A stretch of 64,000 nucleotides of DNA from Cadophora sp. MPI-SDFR-AT-0126 (taxonomy: Eukaryota; Ascomycota; Leotiomycetes; Helotiales; Ploettnerulaceae), in contig JAGMVK010000006.1 of the NCBI GenBank assembly GCA_020747065.1, forward strand, positions 2,356,001 to 2,420,000, given 5' to 3'. The notes under the pieces are model-generated. The model saw only the letters and a list, made by a program, of their open reading frames with translations, did not search any database and was not told the DNA's origin. Made by a program: the position numbers and the translations under genes. Shown here in pieces: positions 34,561 to 46,438 of the stretch. The stretch's first letter is position 1; each line of letters begins with the position of its first letter.

Positions 34561-35718
34561 GCTAATCGAAAAGGTCAATGAAATATGTCAATCCGTGGAA
34601 TTTGACATGCATGAGATATATCTCGTATGACATAGCGTATATTATATTGCTTCCTTCCTTATATCCCACGGACCAGCCTCCTCCACAGCCACCTTTCGCT
34701 GCAGCCTTGTACTTCTTCTTTGCTCAAAAAAGCACCCTGGAAGGATTTGAATACCAGGATTGCGAGAACACTTGAAATCACCCCAACGGATGGCACTGTA
34801 CAGCAGAAAACACATAGATTGATTGCGACGGTCCTAGAAGCGGTTCACGCTCTACACCCAAGGCCCGGTGGTCGCCTTACGCAAAGAGTTGGTGGATGGC
34901 CGCCCTGACACAGCTACGTTGTGTATTTATAGAATGCGGTGCCATGTGCAAATCGTAGAGAACGACGTTATGATACTTGAAGTAAGACGCAAGGGAAATT
35001 CCTTAGATGAAGGACTGGCGAACGTAATACTTATTTAGGAAGGCTGGCGCATATTCTGAAAGCTGCCGTAGGATTTAATTTGAATCCCTAGCTAGGAAAG
35101 GGGGCGTTTTCAGGCCCCTCGTTAAAAGTCGACGATATCTGTTAAGATAATTGAGTAGCCCTGAGTAGATATGGGCCGAGACTGGGCTAGACCTAACATA
35201 GCCTAAGTAAAAGCTGCCAAAGATCATGTGGATTAAATAGGTAGAAGGTATTGATATTCCGGTGTTATAACAAGATAATTAATGATTCTGAGGGGCCTCT
35301 AGACTTTGGTGGCATCTTGCCGGCCGATGATATCGAGCTCATATGAAGTTATCAGGTAGCAATAAATGACTTTACTACTTAAGCAGGTGGATAAATACAG
35401 ATGATCATAATGCAAGTTTTCATAAGAATCCGTCGACGCATCTTTCTAAAGACCACAATTAAGCATTGAGAATAAGCCGTTCGCCTCGCTTATCATCTTG
35501 AAGCTGGGAATATCTCAGTTTTTCTCTCGTTAGTCTGACGTGTAGATCCATACTAGTGCTCTGGCAGCAGTGCTAGATCCCAGTACTATTCCTAGTTAGT
35601 GCCTTGTCTAGTACCTACAGATTTGACTAGTACTGAAAGCCCATAGAATATATGATGTCGCACTTTCGAACTTCACCCACACGACTTTCAACGACTCTTT
35701 CGTTCCAAGGTTTTCAGG
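34561..35718. other. AT-rich, CTAG-rich gap
   Basis: 1.16 kb without a supported gene. Between about 35090 and 35640 it is AT-rich, and CTAG occurs roughly nine times, several times the chance expectation. This may be remnant, mutated repeat sequence; no long terminal repeat, inverted repeat or transposase frame could be defined. Confidence 0.4.
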
Positions 35719-37213
35719 ATGGTTTCGCTGAAATACTTTATGTATTGTGGTACTTTTATATCAATAATTTTTACCACGGCTTTTCTTTCTACGTTCTTTT
35801 TGATCTACGTTTCAGTGATCAGGATCGAACGGGAAACTTCTTGCAGTTTCTTTGAGATGTGCTGGGAACTGATACTATCTATGACGTTTGTTTTGGCTGG
35901 AATTCTATTCTTCAATTATGCACAATACTCTCGGATGTTCAGACATCTATGGTCTGTGTACAGTGCCCTTGCAAGTGGAATCCGAGGAAGCAATGTGGAT
36001 GCCATGGACGTGACATTTTCAAGGAAAATCGCAAATCTTCTTTGGAAGCGTACAGTCAGTTAGTCAACTCCTTAAAGCTTAGCTACTTGTAACTTAGTGC
36101 TAACACCTTGACTTGTAGATATTGACGCTAAATTTGATCTGCATCGACTTCCTCGAGAACTTCAGAGTGAAATCCTGCAACAATACTTCGACAGCCTCCA
36201 GCTCAAGTCAAGCATTATCCAAGTTCAGAACTTCTACGAGAAGATGTCTCAAAAGCCGCTTTTGAAATTGTTAAATCGGAGCAATTCTATGTATCAAGAA
36301 GCCATGTTCTTGCTTGTCCGACCGGTCCATGACGACATCGATATTTCGTCATTCCATTCATGGAGAGGAGAATGAGCAGTAAGACAGAGGCTGACATGAA
36401 GCTGATCAGAAGCTTGCGAGTTTATATTTCGCAAGTCTTGGTCCTATATACCAGCTAAGGTTCATAGAGAGCTAATCGATAATAGTGTTCCCCAACGAAA
36501 TTGAGCTGGTGGTTGCTACCTCACTAATTCCATCCAATTTGACTGCTCTCTCTGCCCGATGCTGGAATGACACATTCCGCGACCCGAAAACTCCCTCTCC
36601 AGTCCCCCAGATACATTCTCTCTGATGTCGAATGTCGCGAGCTCAGAGCTAGACATTGGCTCTGGAGACGATATCCGAATGTGTTACAGGCGAACCCTGG
36701 CATTGGTCGAAAAGCTCAAGTCACTTGAGAAAGTTAAGTTGAGCTGGCAATCAAAATCATTCGTACATACACGAACTCCAACTCTTTTTACAGAGTTTTT
36801 CCGGGGTATTTCTTTGCGTGGGCCGTCCACAGTGGAGGAACTGATTGTGTGGTTCAATGGAGTCATTCGTCGCGAGTTAGGATCAGGTAGCTGGGTCTCG
36901 AAAATTGGAGGTGATGGGAGTAGCTGGGAATGGAAAAGTAAGTGAGTCTATGAACTTCAAAATGGAACGACTTGCCATTCTGAACCTCCCAGTCAAATCA
37001 TGAAGCTGTCAGGCTACAGCACAACAAGGCTTGCTTAGCCTGCCCAATCTCGTCCTAGCGTATGTCACCCTGCATGAAGGTTACCACACCTCATCCAGGC
37101 CTTCTTGCCAGCTCAACATTCAAAACGCCCGAGAACAATTCTATCACTGGTTTCAACACAATCATAGATATCGACAGAGGCCTAGCTTGATCTGCGACGC
37201 GGATCTAGTGTAG
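35719..37213 (+). pseudogene. F-box-like protein, copy B (decayed)
   Basis: Coding-like blocks follow the same order as copy A at 31.3-32.7 kb. First come a hydrophobic N-terminal exon 35719-36058 and, after a GTTAGT...TTGTAG intron, exon from 36119 with FDLHRLPRELQSEILQQYF and NSMYQEAMFLL. Then come a block with MKLIRSLRVYIS near 36400, a block with SNVASSELDIG near 36630-36660, and a tail ending in a stop at 37211-37213. The blocks do not join in one frame: a shift is needed near 36355 and another near 36580, and no convincing introns repair them. I therefore call it a pseudogene, though unusual splicing or sequence error is possible. It ends 78 bases before the HET-NACHT start codon. Confidence 0.5.
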
Positions 37214-37290
37214 TGCTCACAAACGCGTGGCCGCGTCCCTCTTCACATGAGTGCTGCCTTGGTGCCAGCCTGATCCATAGAATAGAAGAC

Positions 37291-40200
37291 ATGCGGCTCC
37301 TACATCGCAAACCCGACGGCAGTTTCGGTTTGACAGAATTTTCTTGGGACAAAGTTCCTCCCTACGCAATACTCTCACATACGTGGGGCCCAGACAGCGA
37401 AGAAGTTGTTTTCAAAGACATCGATAATGGCCAAGCAAGTCATAAATCAGGCTGGAAGAAGCTCGAGTTTTGTGGGGAGCAAGCTGCCCATCACGATCTC
37501 AGATATTTTTGGGTGGATACATGCTGCATCGACAAGTCAAGTAGTGCAGAACTGACGGAGGCTATCAATACGATGTTTCGCTGGTACAAGGAGGCTACCA
37601 AATGCTATGTCTACCTTACAGATGTCTCCACGGCCAGTTGCGACATGAGAAACCTCGAGTCAGAAACGGAATGGAAGGCCAATTTCCGCAATAGTCGATG
37701 GTTCACACGCGGCTGGACTCTTCAGGAACTCATCGCTCCAGCTTCAGTGGAGTTCTTCTCTGTCGAGGGAATCTGGCTGGGCAATAAGCAATCATTGAAG
37801 GCCGAGGTACATGAGATCACCGGAATCGACGTCCAGGCTCTGCAAGGTCATGATTTGTCCGGTTTTGGAGTTGCACAGAAAATGGCATGGGCTTCCAAGC
37901 GTAACACCACACGGGAAGAAGATCAAGCATACTGCCTGCTTGGAATATTTGGCGTGCATATGCCACTAATATATGGCGAAGGGAAAAGAGCATTCCGCAG
38001 ACTTGAAAAAGAGATCAGAGAGTCTATAAGTCTTGGCCAGACTCCTCGTACCCAACAGTAAGTCTTCGACGATACTTCAGTATTTGTTCCTCGTCTGATG
38101 GTTAATCTAGAATTGATTTGAGCTGCCCATCAAGCTTGAACCCAAAATACACGAGAGAAGCATTCCTGTCAAGTCTATTCTTTCCAGAACATGAAACTCG
38201 ACGAGCGAACGTTAAACCACCCTGGGAAGCAACTTTCCAATGGATCTTTCAGGACGACGATAGTGAACGACCTAAGAAGTCTAAGTTTGCCGAATGGTTG
38301 CAAAGTGAGAGCTCGACGTATTGGATCAGTGGAAAAGCGGGCTCGGGAAAATCTACCTTGATGGCGTACATCTTGCACGAATATAGCCTCAAAGACAATT
38401 TGAAAATCTGGAGTAATGGCAATGATGTTCTCGTGCTGTCATTTTTTTTCTGGCGTGCCGGTTCCACACTGCAAAAGAGCGTTAGCGGCATCCTTCGTTC
38501 GCTGCTATATCAATTACTCGAGGAGAGGCCTGGTGTAGCAGATTTTTTGGCAGCAAAATTTCGACTGGCTAGTGGACGAGTCCCATGTTGGACTGAGCGA
38601 AGGCTTGCTGAACTTCTGCAGGCAGCTCTTGAAGAGGTCGCCGATCAGTATTTATGCCTATTTATCGACGGTCTCGATGAGTTCCAAGGCGATACAGAGG
38701 AGCTTCTCAATCTCATCTTCAAACTCCAAGCCCTCAAGAATGTCAAGTGCTGCTTGTCCAGCCGACCAGAGGGTCAATTGGTCGCACGTTTGTCCACCCA
38801 TGAGCAACTGCGCTTGCAAGATCTAAACTTTAGTGACATCCGTCACTTTGTCGAGGAGAGGTTAACAGCCAATGGCAATACCTATGATTCTCTAGGCAGC
38901 CAATGGATTGCAACTAACATTGCGGATAAAGCTGAAGGCGTCTTTTTATGGGCGGCGCTTGTCACAAGATCCGTGATTGAAGGCCTACAGACTGGAGATG
39001 ACGACGATATGGTTCGGAAACGTATTCAATCAACACCATCGGGAATGGAAGACTTGTTCATGCAAATGCTCACTAGCATTGATGATTTCCACAGAGACTC
39101 TTTGTCCTTTTATCTTGAAGTCATGAGAAGCGAAAATCCAAGTAGAGAATCGGACGGCGAAACACCATCTGTGGCTCTTATTACAGCTTGCCGAAATCCA
39201 GAAGACCCGACTGATTACCAGGAATTTGTCAAGAAATGTCATAGGACAGAGACGCAAATTTCTGCCCAGAGCAAGGGGCTGTTAGAGGTAGTTGACGATA
39301 ACTCATGGTTATTGTATCGCGATGGCGAAGAGATGGACGAACGTATAGTCTGGGCGATTCCTCAACATCCAGAATGTAGCGCCAGATTGTCTACAAGTGA
39401 AAGCAGGAAAGGCATTATCAAGAGCAGGCTTCAGACCCCATTATGCCCGATTCATCAAGACCTTTTAGCTTTTGAGATGAAAACCATGTCATTTATTCAC
39501 CGCTCGGCCTACGAATTCATATTCAGTCCCCAATGCGAGCAGGCTCTCGGTACTTCGACACCCATCTCTTCAGCTTCAATTCAAGCAAGTCTGGTACTAG
39601 GTCGACTAAAGCTACTGGCTGCTGCTCCAACTCTGGTAGACGGGAACTCTGGGGAGGTGCTTGAACGGCGCCTCATTGTTATTCGCAAGATCGCAGATTA
39701 TGCCCATCTTCCTGATAAGGGGTACGCATTCCTGACCGAGCTGCAAGATATGCTACCAGCATTTTCTATGGAAGAGCTTGTGGGAGTTACAGAGGAGACT
39801 GCAGACGAGGTTCAATCCATGTGGAGCCAGCAAACCGCACTCTCCCAACAGGCACTAGGGCCGCTCTTCTTCTGGCAGGCTTGTGTCGAGAAGGCCTCTC
39901 AAGTCGACTACGTGCAAAGACATCTATCTGATATAACCGAATTGGACTTCCGTGGGGTTATGCTTGCCAGTCTTTGCAGAACTTGCATTGACGTTCTGTC
40001 AGAGGAAGTCAAAAAGAGGGTCAAATTTTCCGAGAACATAGTAATGCTTCTAAGGAGTATGCTAAAAAATTTGGGACAGGAATATCAGGAAATGACTCTC
40101 AGACTTGAATGCTCGAATCAAAGCTTGCGCTTCGGGGAAGCTGAATTCAACCTCAATGGGTCAAGATACTACCACCACTACGACATGTCATGGCTGCATA

Positions 40201-40880
40201 TGGAACCTGCTCCTGAAACTCACGATGATTCGATTGTCTGTGGCATGGCCGAGTTATACCATCGATGGCTATGTCTCATTCAAGGTTTGATAAGCACGGA
40301 ATGCACGAACCGTGGGCAGATCAGATTGATGGTAGAAAATGTCGAAGAAGTGACCAACATGATAAAGAGAATTATTGAACCATGGGATACCCATATTAGT
40401 ATCCGGCCTATCCAGGAGTTCCATTTATCGGCTAACTATCTATTTTTCGAATTGTCAGCAGCAGTATTTATCCAAAATGTTAGTGCATTTGAATGGCGAT
40501 ATGAAGGTTTTCCAGGTCCAGCACTTGTCTATGACTCCGAACCAAGTCTCCGAATCATTTGCAAATCACGGACGTCTCCCAAGAGATGGAAGAAAACATC
40601 TAAAGTGTTCAGTGTTGGCGTCGTTGCGGTTCATAATCTCCGCCCTCGAGTCACTGCTCGACTTCTCGACTTTATACGGCTTGTCTCGAGAAACACTTTG
40701 CGAAAAAATTATCCACCACAACCATTTCGTGGAAGCGGGGAAGAGTATCTAGAGTTTCAAGAACTTCTGATCAATGATGTGTGGGAGAATGTTGACCAGA
40801 AACTTGATGCGTGGCAGCAATTGTACATAATTGCGTGTTTGAAAACGAGACTACAGAGCATGTGGCTTGAATTGCCTTAA
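37291..40880 (+). CDS. HET-NACHT NLR-like protein
   Basis: Exons 37291-38057 and 38111-40880 encode 1178 residues. Residues 1-200 are a HET domain: YAILSHTWG (25-33), YFWVDTCCIDKSSSAELTEA (72-91), WFTRGWTLQELIAP (to 150). A linker DQAYCLLGIFGVHMPLIYGE closes it. A NACHT NTPase follows, with Walker A GKAGSGKST at 330-338 and Walker B LFIDGLDE around 439-446. The long C-terminal half is helical-looking, with no WD40, ankyrin or TPR repeats that I can see. Fungal HET-NLR proteins sense non-self or cell damage and trigger a cell-death response in vegetative incompatibility; the HET part is the effector and the NACHT part the switch. The lack of a repeat sensor domain is notable. The downstream exon is long and intronless. 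Confidence 0.92.
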
Positions 40881-42060
40881 GATAAATAAAATGCTGAGAC
40901 CTATCCATATGGTGTTTTTATTCCAGTGTGACACTTTGTCTGTCTTCTCTAAAAGCAACAGGCTTCGCCTGGGGAAGGGCCTCAAAGAATGAAGCGCAGG
41001 TACAGAGGTATGGACGCGGAGACCACACGAAGTGTGAATGGAATTACTACGATGGAATCCTAATCCTCTGGCGTCACTTGCCGGCGATCCGCAAACAGGT
41101 TTCTCTACTGGCCTAGCAGCTCGCTATAGCATTCTTCATACGAAGAATAAACCTGCAAAGAGAAAATTAGAAAGCAATTACTGGACGATGGAACTCCAAT
41201 TCCTGAGAGACATTTGACAAAATCTGCGAACAGCATGGAGGATATTCGCCTTCTACATAAATATCATAAATGTGGTTCTCAGATGTGACAATATGGCTCT
41301 CATACGGAAGACAGCCTTGGGTAGACACCAAAGATATCGAGTTGTGTTGGCCAATTTGTTTAAAGGGTGAAAGACAGATAAAGGCTGAGTCTTTCAGCAA
41401 GTGCTGCCAAGTGACCATTACCGATAGCCATTCGATCAAGTCTCATGTATGAGTATTGTCCAGAGAACACTATCGCTTACCACAAAGAGACTTGGATATT
41501 AAAGCACTCTCTGAAATAGGATAGCCAATAAGTTTTACTTGCTTTCAGAAAAGGGTCTGGCGCGCTGAGCGATGTGAAATCCGAAGAATTCTGGTCCCTC
41601 GCAAATGAGGTTAGGAATTTTGCAGCTTGTCGCAGTCTCTACTTGACAGTAGTTGTAGAGACGAAGATCTTCTAGTTGATATGTCCCGCGAATGGGTTGA
41701 TCGCATGTGAAGTACATGGCTTTACCCATCCGAACCGGAAGCTACTCTATAGCATCGGATCGCACCTCGTCTTGGCCGACGGGCAAGATTGAACAAATAA
41801 TGTCTCTTGGAGATTAGTATAGATATACACATGCATCGCTCCACATCCCACTTTTCTTGTGCCCAATCAAATGGAATGAAGATAACCACCCAGTTTGGTG
41901 TTTAATTTTGCATCCAGTCATGATCTCTGAGGCTATAGTGCTTGGCCAGACAGGCGTTCAGACTGAAGCTATAAATATGAACAGGCGACTTCTCAGATGT
42001 TCGCAAAAATCTTTCCAATTTGCAAAGCCTGATTTCTCGGTCGCATGATCACTTCACGAT
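40881..42060. other. Gap between HET-NACHT gene and oxygenase gene
   Basis: 1.18 kb. Minus-strand open blocks at 41729-41535 and 41439-41167 look somewhat protein-like, but I could not join them in phase through splice sites. The promoter of the oxygenase lies at the right end. No other element was recognised. Confidence 0.35.
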
Positions 42061-43131
42061 ATGGCCGCTACAACATCACAGAGCATCGCTAGTGGCTCTC
42101 CTGCTTTCAAGCATGTTGAAACCCCTCGCTTGACTTCTAATGCAACTTTCGACCCCAAGACACACTTGGCTTTCAGTCCTCCAACCGAGTTTTATACTCT
42201 CGAGGAATTAGGATTGGCATCGCCCCTTGCAACTGGGCCAATCGCAATCACCGCACCCTTCCCACTGTTTAGCACTGAAGGCATCAAACAGCTACGAGCT
42301 GATCTATTCCGCCCGTCTGTCATCGAGAAGCACATGTACCGCGAGGCCAAAGATCCTGGTGTCTACAAGATACGTGGATATGGCAGTGATGCGCCATTTG
42401 TGTATTCAGCATGGACTCATCCTCAACTTCTGGACGTTTGCTCAAAAGCTGCGGGAGTGGAGCTCGAAGTTGTCTTCGATTATGAAATCGGACACATCAA
42501 TGTCCAGCTGCCAAAAGTTGCAGGAGATGAAGAGAAGGATATCCTAGAGCGACTCCCGCCATCAGTGCCACCTAAGCAAGACATCTTTGTGGATGAGGGT
42601 ATCAAAGCAGCTGCACAGGAAAATGAGGGCCATCTAACAGCCTGGCACAACGACTCATATCCCTGGGTTTGCGTCGTCATGTTGTCTGATCCAACTGGAA
42701 TGGTTGGTGGAGAGACTGCCTTGCGCAAAGGTGATGGAAGCCTACTCAAAGTGAGAGGTCCAGAAGTCGGATGTGCGGTCATGATGCAAGGAGGTCTCAT
42801 CAATCATGTCGCATTGAAAGCACTCGGAAATGGAGAGAGAATTACGATGGTCACCTCCTTCAGACCAAAGAACGCATTAGCGTATGACAGCAGCAATTTG
42901 GGAAATGTCAAGAAGGTCAGCAATCATGATGTGCTTTTCAGACAGTGGGCCACATACCGAGCTGAGAATCTGGCAAAGAGAGCGTATGTCTTCCGAGAAA
43001 GTCTTTCTGGACTGGACGCTGAGGGTATTCAGCGAGCCACAGCCAATTGGGCGAAGGAGCAAATCGAGTACTTGGAGGTGACTTCGAAGGAGCTGACAGA
43101 CCAAGGAGCTAAGGGAAATTACAACAGATAG
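42061..43131 (+). CDS. Fe(II)/2-oxoglutarate-dependent oxygenase-like protein
   Basis: An intronless gene of 356 residues. The centre carries a likely facial triad: AWHNDSYPWVCVVMLSD gives HxD at His196/Asp198, and GGLINHVALKAL gives the distal His249. Arg268 in TSFRPK is placed to bind the 2-oxoglutarate carboxylate. GGETALRKGDG before the distal histidine is typical of the double-stranded beta-helix. Members hydroxylate or desaturate small molecules with O2 and 2-oxoglutarate. There is no signal peptide, so it is likely cytosolic. It lies tail to tail, 78 bases from the aldolase gene, and near an MFS transporter. The family assignment is by motif; substrate is unknown. Confidence 0.82.
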   Translation: MAATTSQSIASGSPAFKHVETPRLTSNATFDPKTHLAFSPPTEFYTLEELGLASPLATGPIAITAPFPLFSTEGIKQLRADLFRPSVIEKHMYREAKDPGVYKIRGYGSDAPFVYSAWTHPQLLDVCSKAAGVELEVVFDYEIGHINVQLPKVAGDEEKDILERLPPSVPPKQDIFVDEGIKAAAQENEGHLTAWHNDSYPWVCVVMLSDPTGMVGGETALRKGDGSLLKVRGPEVGCAVMMQGGLINHVALKALGNGERITMVTSFRPKNALAYDSSNLGNVKKVSNHDVLFRQWATYRAENLAKRAYVFRESLSGLDAEGIQRATANWAKEQIEYLEVTSKELTDQGAKGNYNR

Positions 43132-43209
43132 AGGGAAATACATGATTGTCCATGAGGTTTTGAATCCATTTTTACCATGCTTGAGAATCCCAGCTCTGCC
43201 GCTTTACTT

Positions 43210-44007
43210 TCATTCTGATTGCTTGAGAGTAGCTTTGGCTTTCCCCAATACCAGCTCAGCGCCCTGAATAAGCAAAGCCGCATCACCTGCGAGCAGAAAG
43301 TAATCAAAGCCCATCTCAACCTGTCTCGCCATATTATCCTGCGAACCCAGAATTCCGACTGGCATATTTATGCGCTTGGCAATGTTCAGTATCTTCTTCA
43401 ATCCATTCAGATAAACCATTTCGTCACCATCACTTCCAGGTAATCCCATAGAATTCCTCAAATCTACAGGCCCAACGAAAACACCACCCACTCCTTCTGT
43501 AGTCATGATTTCTTCTGCATTCTCGAGTCCTTCCACAGATTCGATCATAACCATGATGATAACATCTTTGGATTTCTTAGATATGTAATTTGCAAAGCTT
43601 GTAGTTTTCTCTTCCAAGTCTGCGAATGGGGTTCTGAAAGGACCACTGCTTCGCTGACCGAGAGGTGGGTAGCAGGCTCGCTTCACAATCAGATCTACTT
43701 CCTCTTTGTTGTTAACCATAGGTACGATGATAGCCGAGGCTCCGCTATCGAGAGCCCATTTGATCCACTCTACCCCATGCGACGGCACACGTATGACAGG
43801 AATGCAGGAGCCTTGAGATGCTGTGACTGTAGCATGTACTAGGTCGTTGGCCGTGTGTGCTGAGAGAGGGGAGTGTTCCATGTCGATGAGCAGCCAGTCG
43901 AAACCCGACCTTGCCATGATTTGGGCCGCATAGGTAGTGTTAAGTGAAATGAAGGCCCCGAGGAGTGGTCTCCCGTTCTGGAGAGCGGCGATGAATGACG
44001 TCGTCAT
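43210..44007 (-). CDS. HpcH/HpaI aldolase family protein
   Basis: A single exon of 265 residues from the ATG at 44007; the frame is open for a further 22 codons upstream but without ATG. It matches the HpcH/HpaI (class II pyruvate aldolase) family: LGAFISLNTTYAAQIMARSG, FDWLLIDMEHSP with His45, VIRVPSHGVEWIKWALDSGA, IIVPMVNNKEEV, ACYPPLGQRSSGPFR, MIESVEGLENAEEI and VFVGPVDLRNSMGL. The Glu of MIES and Asp of GPVDL are the usual divalent-metal ligands. Bacterial relatives cleave 4-hydroxy-2-oxo acids to pyruvate or a related oxo acid plus an aldehyde at the end of aromatic or sugar-acid catabolism. In fungi the substrates are little known. Its neighbours suggest a small catabolic unit. Confidence 0.93.
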   Translation of the reverse strand: MTTSFIAALQNGRPLLGAFISLNTTYAAQIMARSGFDWLLIDMEHSPLSAHTANDLVHATVTASQGSCIPVIRVPSHGVEWIKWALDSGASAIIVPMVNNKEEVDLIVKRACYPPLGQRSSGPFRTPFADLEEKTTSFANYISKKSKDVIIMVMIESVEGLENAEEIMTTEGVGGVFVGPVDLRNSMGLPGSDGDEMVYLNGLKKILNIAKRINMPVGILGSQDNMARQVEMGFDYFLLAGDAALLIQGAELVLGKAKATLKQSE

Positions 44008-44783
44008 TTTGTGTTGCAGGTTGGCTCTCGAAGATGTTAGCTTTGTGATATTTGGGTGCTCGAGGTGATGCAAACTTTTGATTGGGTAGGGAAATAATGA
44101 TGGCTGGGAAGCTTGTTGGTTATCAAAAAGTAATATCTCGGCCCAGTCGTTTCGAGTAATTACAGGCGCCTACCTGCAAATATCACCGAGCTCCCATAAA
44201 GAAAATAGGTTTTCGGGTGCCGAAAAAAGGCCGCGGCAGCCTATATCATTTTGGCAGTCTCGAGAATCAGGCGGACTTTGTACATCCCGTTGGATTGAGT
44301 ACCACTTGTTCACGGGAGGATAGTAGCGTTGCGATGGAGTTGGCATACGCACATCACGAACTCCATGGTAAGCTTCCCTATTCTCCAGCGATAAGCGATG
44401 CAGATCCTATCTCGTTACGTATAAAAGTTCCCAAATTTCATTAACGCATTACTGTACCCCTAAAGTGGGGTAGAGATTTGTACGGAACTCGGCTTCGCTT
44501 AATTGTCCTTGATACTAAACACTGAAGCGATGGGTGGCACAGTCTGCAAGCAGGTCTAGATAGGACTCTCATATCGTCTTGCCCGTAGTGCTATCTTACC
44601 GCCGATATTCGGGAACTCTTGGCCGTTCTTTTTAATGATCCTACTGTGCCATTTCTGTAGAGTGACGGGAGGTCTCGGATTCTCGGAGATAATGCCTTTT
44701 ACTTGGTCCATTACGATATATATGGTTAAGCATTCCCATGTTGACGTCGAATAAGAACAAGAGGATTTTTTATTGCATCGAAT
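44008..44783. promoter_or_regulatory. Divergent region, aldolase / MFS transporter
   Basis: 776 bases between divergent start codons, so both promoters are here. No specific site was recognised. Confidence 0.45.
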
Positions 44784-46438
44784 ATGACAGACAATATGTT
44801 GGACAAGAAGGACTCTAAAATCATCACCAAAAGCGACAATGACTGTGAGGCTGGTACCAGTAGCCCATACGCAGGTGACATCACTACCATACACCTTCCC
44901 GGGATCGATGCCATATTCGAAGAGCAATCAACTCTCGTCAATCATGCCATTCAAGTTATTGGAATGGGACGTTACCAATGGGCTCTCTTCGCACTATGCG
45001 GCTTCGGCTGGATGGTCGACCAGCTCTGGCAAACAACCGTCTCAGATGCACTCCCTCAAGTAGCTGTTGAATTTCAACCTCAGCACTCCGCATTTCTGTC
45101 TTTGGCTTTGATTGCAGGCTTGGTTTGTGGAGCCACATTTTGGGGTCTTGGATCTGATCTCATTGGACGTCGCCTGGCTTTCAACTTGACACTCCTCATC
45201 GCTAGTGTCTTTGGGATTGCCGCAGGTGGAGCTTCAAACTTCGTCACTTGTGCTGTGTTGGTCTCGTTCGTAGGGTTTGGCGTAGGCGGAAATCGTAAGC
45301 ATCCCTTTCTGGCTCTCTCTGAAGTTAATTAACCGAAATAGTTCCTGTGGATAGTGCCATCTTTCTTGAGTTTTTGCCTGCCACCCATCAATACCTCTTG
45401 GTAGTTTTGAGTGTGTGGTGGGCGATCGGACAAATCATCCCAGCGGGCGTTGCTTGGGGTTTCTTACCCAACTACTCCTGCAGCTCAGATACCCCAGCTG
45501 GCCAATGTATGAAAGCCGACAATATGGGGTGGAGATACCTCATGTACACCATGGGAGGTTTCACGTTCCTTCTCTGGGCTGGCCGTTTCTTCCTATTCCA
45601 CTTGCACGAAAGCCCAAAATATCTCATTGGTCAAGGGAGATATGTCGAAGCCGTCGAAGTCCTTGACGCAATTGCGAAATACAACAGAACAACACAGCCG
45701 CTGACCGTGGAAACTTTGGAGCAAGTTGAGATGAACCATCGCTCTTCGAGCTCGACCAAAGCTCTCCCACCAGTCAACAAAAAGACAGCAGTAAAACGAG
45801 CCTTCGCACAATTCAAGCCGAATGGATTTCCTCATGTTCGCGCTCTGTTCAGCACACTGAAACTTGCGTACAGCTTCATTCTCATCCTTCTGATCTGGGG
45901 TATGATAGGTCTGGCATCTCCTCTGTACAGCAATTTCCTCCCAGAGTATCTTGCAGAGCACGGCGCTCGAGCTGGTGACGATTCCATCGATACCACCTAT
46001 CGGAATAACTACATCATCATCATCTGCAGTCTTCCTGGAACGCTGATCGGTGGCTGGTTGATCGGACTCAAGTACATCGGACGAAGAGGTACCTTGGGGT
46101 ACTCTTTAATTGTGACAGCTGTGTTCCTCTTCGCTTTCACCACTGCACGGACCGAGGCAGCGAATCTGGGCTTCAATTGTGTTAGTACATTTACGCAATA
46201 TATCATGTGGGGTGCTTTGTACTGCTACACGCCTGAAGTCATTCCTTCGCTCCATCGTGGAACGGGAACGGGATTGGCGAGTGCGTTCAACAGGATTTGC
46301 GGGCTGATGGCACCGATTATCGCAACATATGTCGGATTCTCTGATGTGCCGATATATATCTCGGCAGCTTTGTATGCTGTTGCTGGGATATTGTCTCTGC
46401 TATTGCCATTTGAGACGATGGGGAAAGCAAGTCTGTGA
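44784..46438 (+). CDS. MFS transporter (sugar-porter/SV2-like)
   Basis: Exons 44784-45294 and 45342-46438 encode 535 residues. Twelve hydrophobic segments can be counted around the central loop. GSDLIGRRLAFN is the motif A between helices 2 and 3, VGFGVGGN lies in helix 4, HESPKYLIGQGR resembles the PESPRxL loop after helix 6, and LHRGTGTGLASAFNRICG lies in the C-terminal half. A charged 60-residue cytosolic N-terminus precedes helix 1. The pattern resembles SV2-like/organic-anion MFS members, which move sugars, phosphate esters or aromatic acids by proton symport in the plasma membrane. Divergence from an HpaI-type aldolase and nearness of an oxygenase suggest uptake of the compound these enzymes degrade, which is inference. 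Confidence 0.93.

Noticed and set aside
41167..41729. Two minus-strand open blocks as a possible two- or three-exon gene
   Set aside because: The donor after SESK and the intermediate exon can be drawn, but the following acceptor puts the last block out of phase and no family is recognised.
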